Assembly: GCA_002298965.1 (NCBI GenBank)
Contig: DBMN01000312.1
Coordinates: forward strand, 1 to 7,366
Origin: Rhizobiales bacterium UBA697
Lineage (GTDB): Bacteria > Pseudomonadota > Alphaproteobacteria > Rhizobiales > Ancalomicrobiaceae
Direction of reading: 5' to 3'
Length of the DNA stretch: 7,366 bases
Position 1 is the first letter of the stretch. Each line of letters starts with the position of its first letter. Positions 5,725 to 7,366 of this stretch are shown here, piece by piece. Both the position numbers and the translations under genes were made by a program. Below the pieces are notes generated by a model. It did not search any database. It worked only from the letters and a program-made list of their open reading frames with translations, and had not been told where the DNA came from.

Positions 5725-7052
5725 CCACCGTCCTCCCCCAGTTCGTCCCCAAGGTCTTCCACAGCATGGAAGGCCGGTTCTCCACCGGTCGTCGACGGGT
5801 TTTCCACAGGGTTGTCCACAGGATCGCCGGCCGGCTTCTCCCACACCCACTGGAGGATCGGCATGGCCGGGCGGAAGCCGTGGAAGCGGCCGACGGGGCT
5901 GGCGCGTGCCACCGAGATCTGGACGAGATCGCCGCCCATCGCCGTGAAGCGGGCGATGACGTCGGCCTGGGTCTCGATCGTCACCGCATTGGCGACGAGG
6001 CGGCCGCCGGGGGCGAGACGGGCGGCGAGGTGCGCCACGAGGTCGGCATCGACGCCGCCGCCGCCGAGGAAGACGGCATTCGGCGTCGGCAGGCCTTCGA
6101 GGGCCGCGGGGGCCGAGCCTTCGATCGTCACCAGATCCGGCACGCCGAAGAGCGCGGCGTTGCGGGCGACGCGGGCGAGGCGGTCGGGGCGCGGTTCGAT
6201 GGCGATGGCGCGATTGCCGGGCGAGGCGAGCATCCATTCGATCGAGATCGAGCCGGTGCCGGCGCCGATGTCCCACAGGAGTTCGCCGTGGCGCGGCGCC
6301 AGTTTCGACAGCGTCGTGGCGCGGATCTCGCGCTTGGTGATCTGGCCGTCGTTCTCGAAGAAACTGTCGGGAATGCCGGCGGCGAGCGGCAGGATGCGGG
6401 CGTTCGCATCCGCCACCACCTCGATCGCCACGGTGTTGAGCGGATCGAGATCGGAGCGGGCGAAGTCCTTCGCCAGCGAAGAAACGACCCGCTCGCGCGC
6501 CCCGCCCATGGCTTCGAGCACGATCAGCTTCGAGCGACCCATGCCGTTGGCGACGAGATGGTCGGCGAGGCGGGCGGGCGTGGTGCCGTCCCAGGAGAGG
6601 ACGAGGATGCGCCGGCCGGGCTGGAGATGCGGCACGATCTTCTCGAAGGCGCGGCCGTGCAGCGTGACGAGGGCGCAGTCCTGCACCGCCCAGCCGACGC
6701 GGGCGGCGGCCATGGAGAAGGCCGAGGGCGCCGGCAGCGTCACGTATTCGTTCGGTGGGACGTGGCGGGCCAGCAGCGAGCCGACGCCGTAGGAGAAGGG
6801 GTCGCCGGAGGCGAGCACCGCCACGGGGCGACCGCGGCGGGCGAGGATCGCCGGGAAGGCGTCGGTCAGCGGCGAGGGCCAGGCGAGCTTTTCCGCCGGT
6901 GTGTCGCCGATCAGCGCCAGATGGCGCTTGCCGCCGACGACGAGTTCGGCCGAAAAGAGAAGCCGACGCGCGGCGGGCGTCAGGCCGTCGAGCCCGTCCT
7001 CGCCGAGGCCGATGATCGCCAGCCAGGGGGTGGTCGCGGTCTGATCGATCAT
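5721..7052 (-). CDS. cobL: Precorrin-6B C5,15-methyltransferase (decarboxylating) CobL
   Basis: CobL methylates C5 and C15 of precorrin-6B and removes CO2 from the C12 acetate, giving precorrin-8. It is a natural fusion of a CbiE-like and a CbiT-like domain, and both are complete. The CbiE part (about 10-210) has IIGLGEDGLDGL (13-24) and LASGDPFSYGVG (80-91). The CbiT part (about 228-405) has the class I methyltransferase motif LWDIGAGTGSISIEW (259-273), AIEPRPDRL (284-292) and the glycine-rich FLGGGG (328-333). Family members usually end near the QWVWEK region, so residues 408-443 are an extra acidic tail. The start at 7052 has a GGGAG-like signal 8 bases upstream and lies only 23 bp from the divergent cobK. 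cobL leads the operon with cobE and cobM. Confidence 0.96.
   Translation of the reverse strand: MIDQTATTPWLAIIGLGEDGLDGLTPAARRLLFSAELVVGGKRHLALIGDTPAEKLAWPSPLTDAFPAILARRGRPVAVLASGDPFSYGVGSLLARHVPPNEYVTLPAPSAFSMAAARVGWAVQDCALVTLHGRAFEKIVPHLQPGRRILVLSWDGTTPARLADHLVANGMGRSKLIVLEAMGGARERVVSSLAKDFARSDLDPLNTVAIEVVADANARILPLAAGIPDSFFENDGQITKREIRATTLSKLAPRHGELLWDIGAGTGSISIEWMLASPGNRAIAIEPRPDRLARVARNAALFGVPDLVTIEGSAPAALEGLPTPNAVFLGGGGVDADLVAHLAARLAPGGRLVANAVTIETQADVIARFTAMGGDLVQISVARASPVGRFHGFRPAMPILQWVWEKPAGDPVDNPVENPSTTGGEPAFHAVEDLGDELGEDGG
5755..5820. other. Cluster of DnaA-box-like 9-mers inside the cobL tail
   Basis: Three 9-mers resemble the DnaA box TTATCCACA on the plus strand: TCTTCCACA (5755-5763, two mismatches), TTTTCCACA (5800-5808, one mismatch, fits TTWTNCACA) and TTGTCCACA (5812-5820, one mismatch). 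The last two start 12 bp apart. They are coding on the minus strand (they encode parts of DPVDNPVENP and HAVED). No origin context is present. The similarity may be chance or a coding repeat. Confidence 0.3.
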
Positions 7053-7075
7053 CGTGAAGGCTCCCGGAGGGTCCG
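7053..7075. promoter_or_regulatory. 23-bp divergent cobL/cobK spacer with both ribosome-binding sites
   Basis: GGAGG at 7066-7070 lies 5 bases before the cobK ATG and fixes that start. On the minus strand a GGGAG in the same spacer precedes the cobL ATG by 8 bases. The two signals nearly abut, so neither promoter can lie in this spacer. They must sit inside the opposite gene, with overlapping 5' leaders. Confidence 0.6.
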
Positions 7076-7366
7076 ATGCGCATTCTGGTTCTCGGCGGCA
7101 CCACCGAGGCGAGCCGTCTGGCGAAGGCCCTGGCCGACCGCCCCGACATCGCCGCGACGCTGTCGCTCGCCGGGCGCACCGAGGCGCCGGCCGCCCAGCC
7201 GATCCCGACCCGCGTCGGCGGTTTCGGCGGTGCCGAGGGGCTGGCGACGTACATGAGCGATCATGGCATCGCGGCGCTGGTCGACGCCACCCATCCCTTC
7301 GCCGCGCAGATCAGCCGCAACGCGGCCGAGGCCGCGCGCATGACCGGCACGCCGATCGTCGCGCTC
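7076..7366 (+). CDS. cobK: Precorrin-6A reductase CobK, N-terminal part (3' end outside window)
   Basis: CobK reduces precorrin-6A to precorrin-6B with NADPH, just before the CobL reaction. The first 97 residues are here and the frame is open at the right edge. The N-terminus MRILVLGGTTEASRLAKAL carries the GGTTEA (7-12) nucleotide-binding loop. It is followed by LAGRT (31-35), RVGGFGG (46-52) and DATHPFAAQIS (70-80), the diagnostic CobK/CbiJ block. The start is well supported by GGAGG 5 bases upstream. It is transcribed away from cobL, an arrangement common for cobK and cobL in alphaproteobacteria as I recall. CbiJ is the anaerobic homologue; the aerobic-type neighbours favour CobK. Confidence 0.95.
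   Translation, partial: MRILVLGGTTEASRLAKALADRPDIAATLSLAGRTEAPAAQPIPTRVGGFGGAEGLATYMSDHGIAALVDATHPFAAQISRNAAEAARMTGTPIVAL

Noticed and set aside
5766..7256. Open frame of about 496 codons on the plus strand opposite cobL
   Set aside because: It is antisense to the well-supported cobL with no family motifs, and it also runs across the start of cobK in another frame.

Overview
The window is GC-rich, densely packed bacterial DNA. Its gene content and protein style point to a diazotrophic alphaproteobacterium, probably in or near the Rhizobiales: the C-terminus of the nitrogen-fixation activator NifA sits beside an alphaproteobacterial-type set of cobalamin (vitamin B12) corrin-ring genes. The genus cannot be named from the sequence alone.

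Layout. Positions 1-265 hold the 3' end of nifA (+), followed by a clear hairpin/T-tract terminator at 321-349. The nifA/cobB convergent spacer then carries an inverted pair of a hairpin-forming repeat (388-518). On the minus strand cobA (1884-2693) and cobB (559-1887) form an ATGA-overlapping operon. Divergent from cobA is cbiD (2745-3890, +). Its last 65 codons plus 116 bp of downstream DNA are tandemly duplicated (a 314-bp unit, 3693-4006 and 4007-4320), which leaves a promoterless cbiD 3' fragment at 4007-4204. The convergent spacer up to 4505 holds GC-rich palindromic repeats. The minus-strand operon cobL-cobE-cobM (7052 down to 4506) follows, with an ATGA overlap between cobL and cobE. 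cobK (7076 onward, +) diverges from cobL across only 23 bp and runs off the window.

How the genes work together. CobA makes precorrin-2 from uroporphyrinogen III. CobM methylates C11 of precorrin-4. CbiD is the C1-methyltransferase of the ring-contracted intermediate. CobK reduces precorrin-6A. CobL methylates C5 and C15 and decarboxylates precorrin-6B. CobE is an accessory protein of the aerobic route. CobB amidates the a and c side chains. The enzymes are mostly of the aerobic (late cobalt insertion) type, but the C1 step is represented by CbiD, the anaerobic-type enzyme; no CobF is present in the window. No cobalamin riboswitch is seen: both divergent promoter regions are far too short for one.

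The most unusual feature is the cbiD 3'-end duplication. The two coding copies differ at 16 positions, 11 of them synonymous, while the 116 bp of non-coding DNA copied with them differs at one position. That is hard to explain by drift of a dead copy, and suggests recombination with a diverged allele or a strain-chimeric assembly. Other points worth checking are compensatory stem changes in the inverted repeat pair and a cluster of DnaA-box-like 9-mers inside the acidic tail of cobL.
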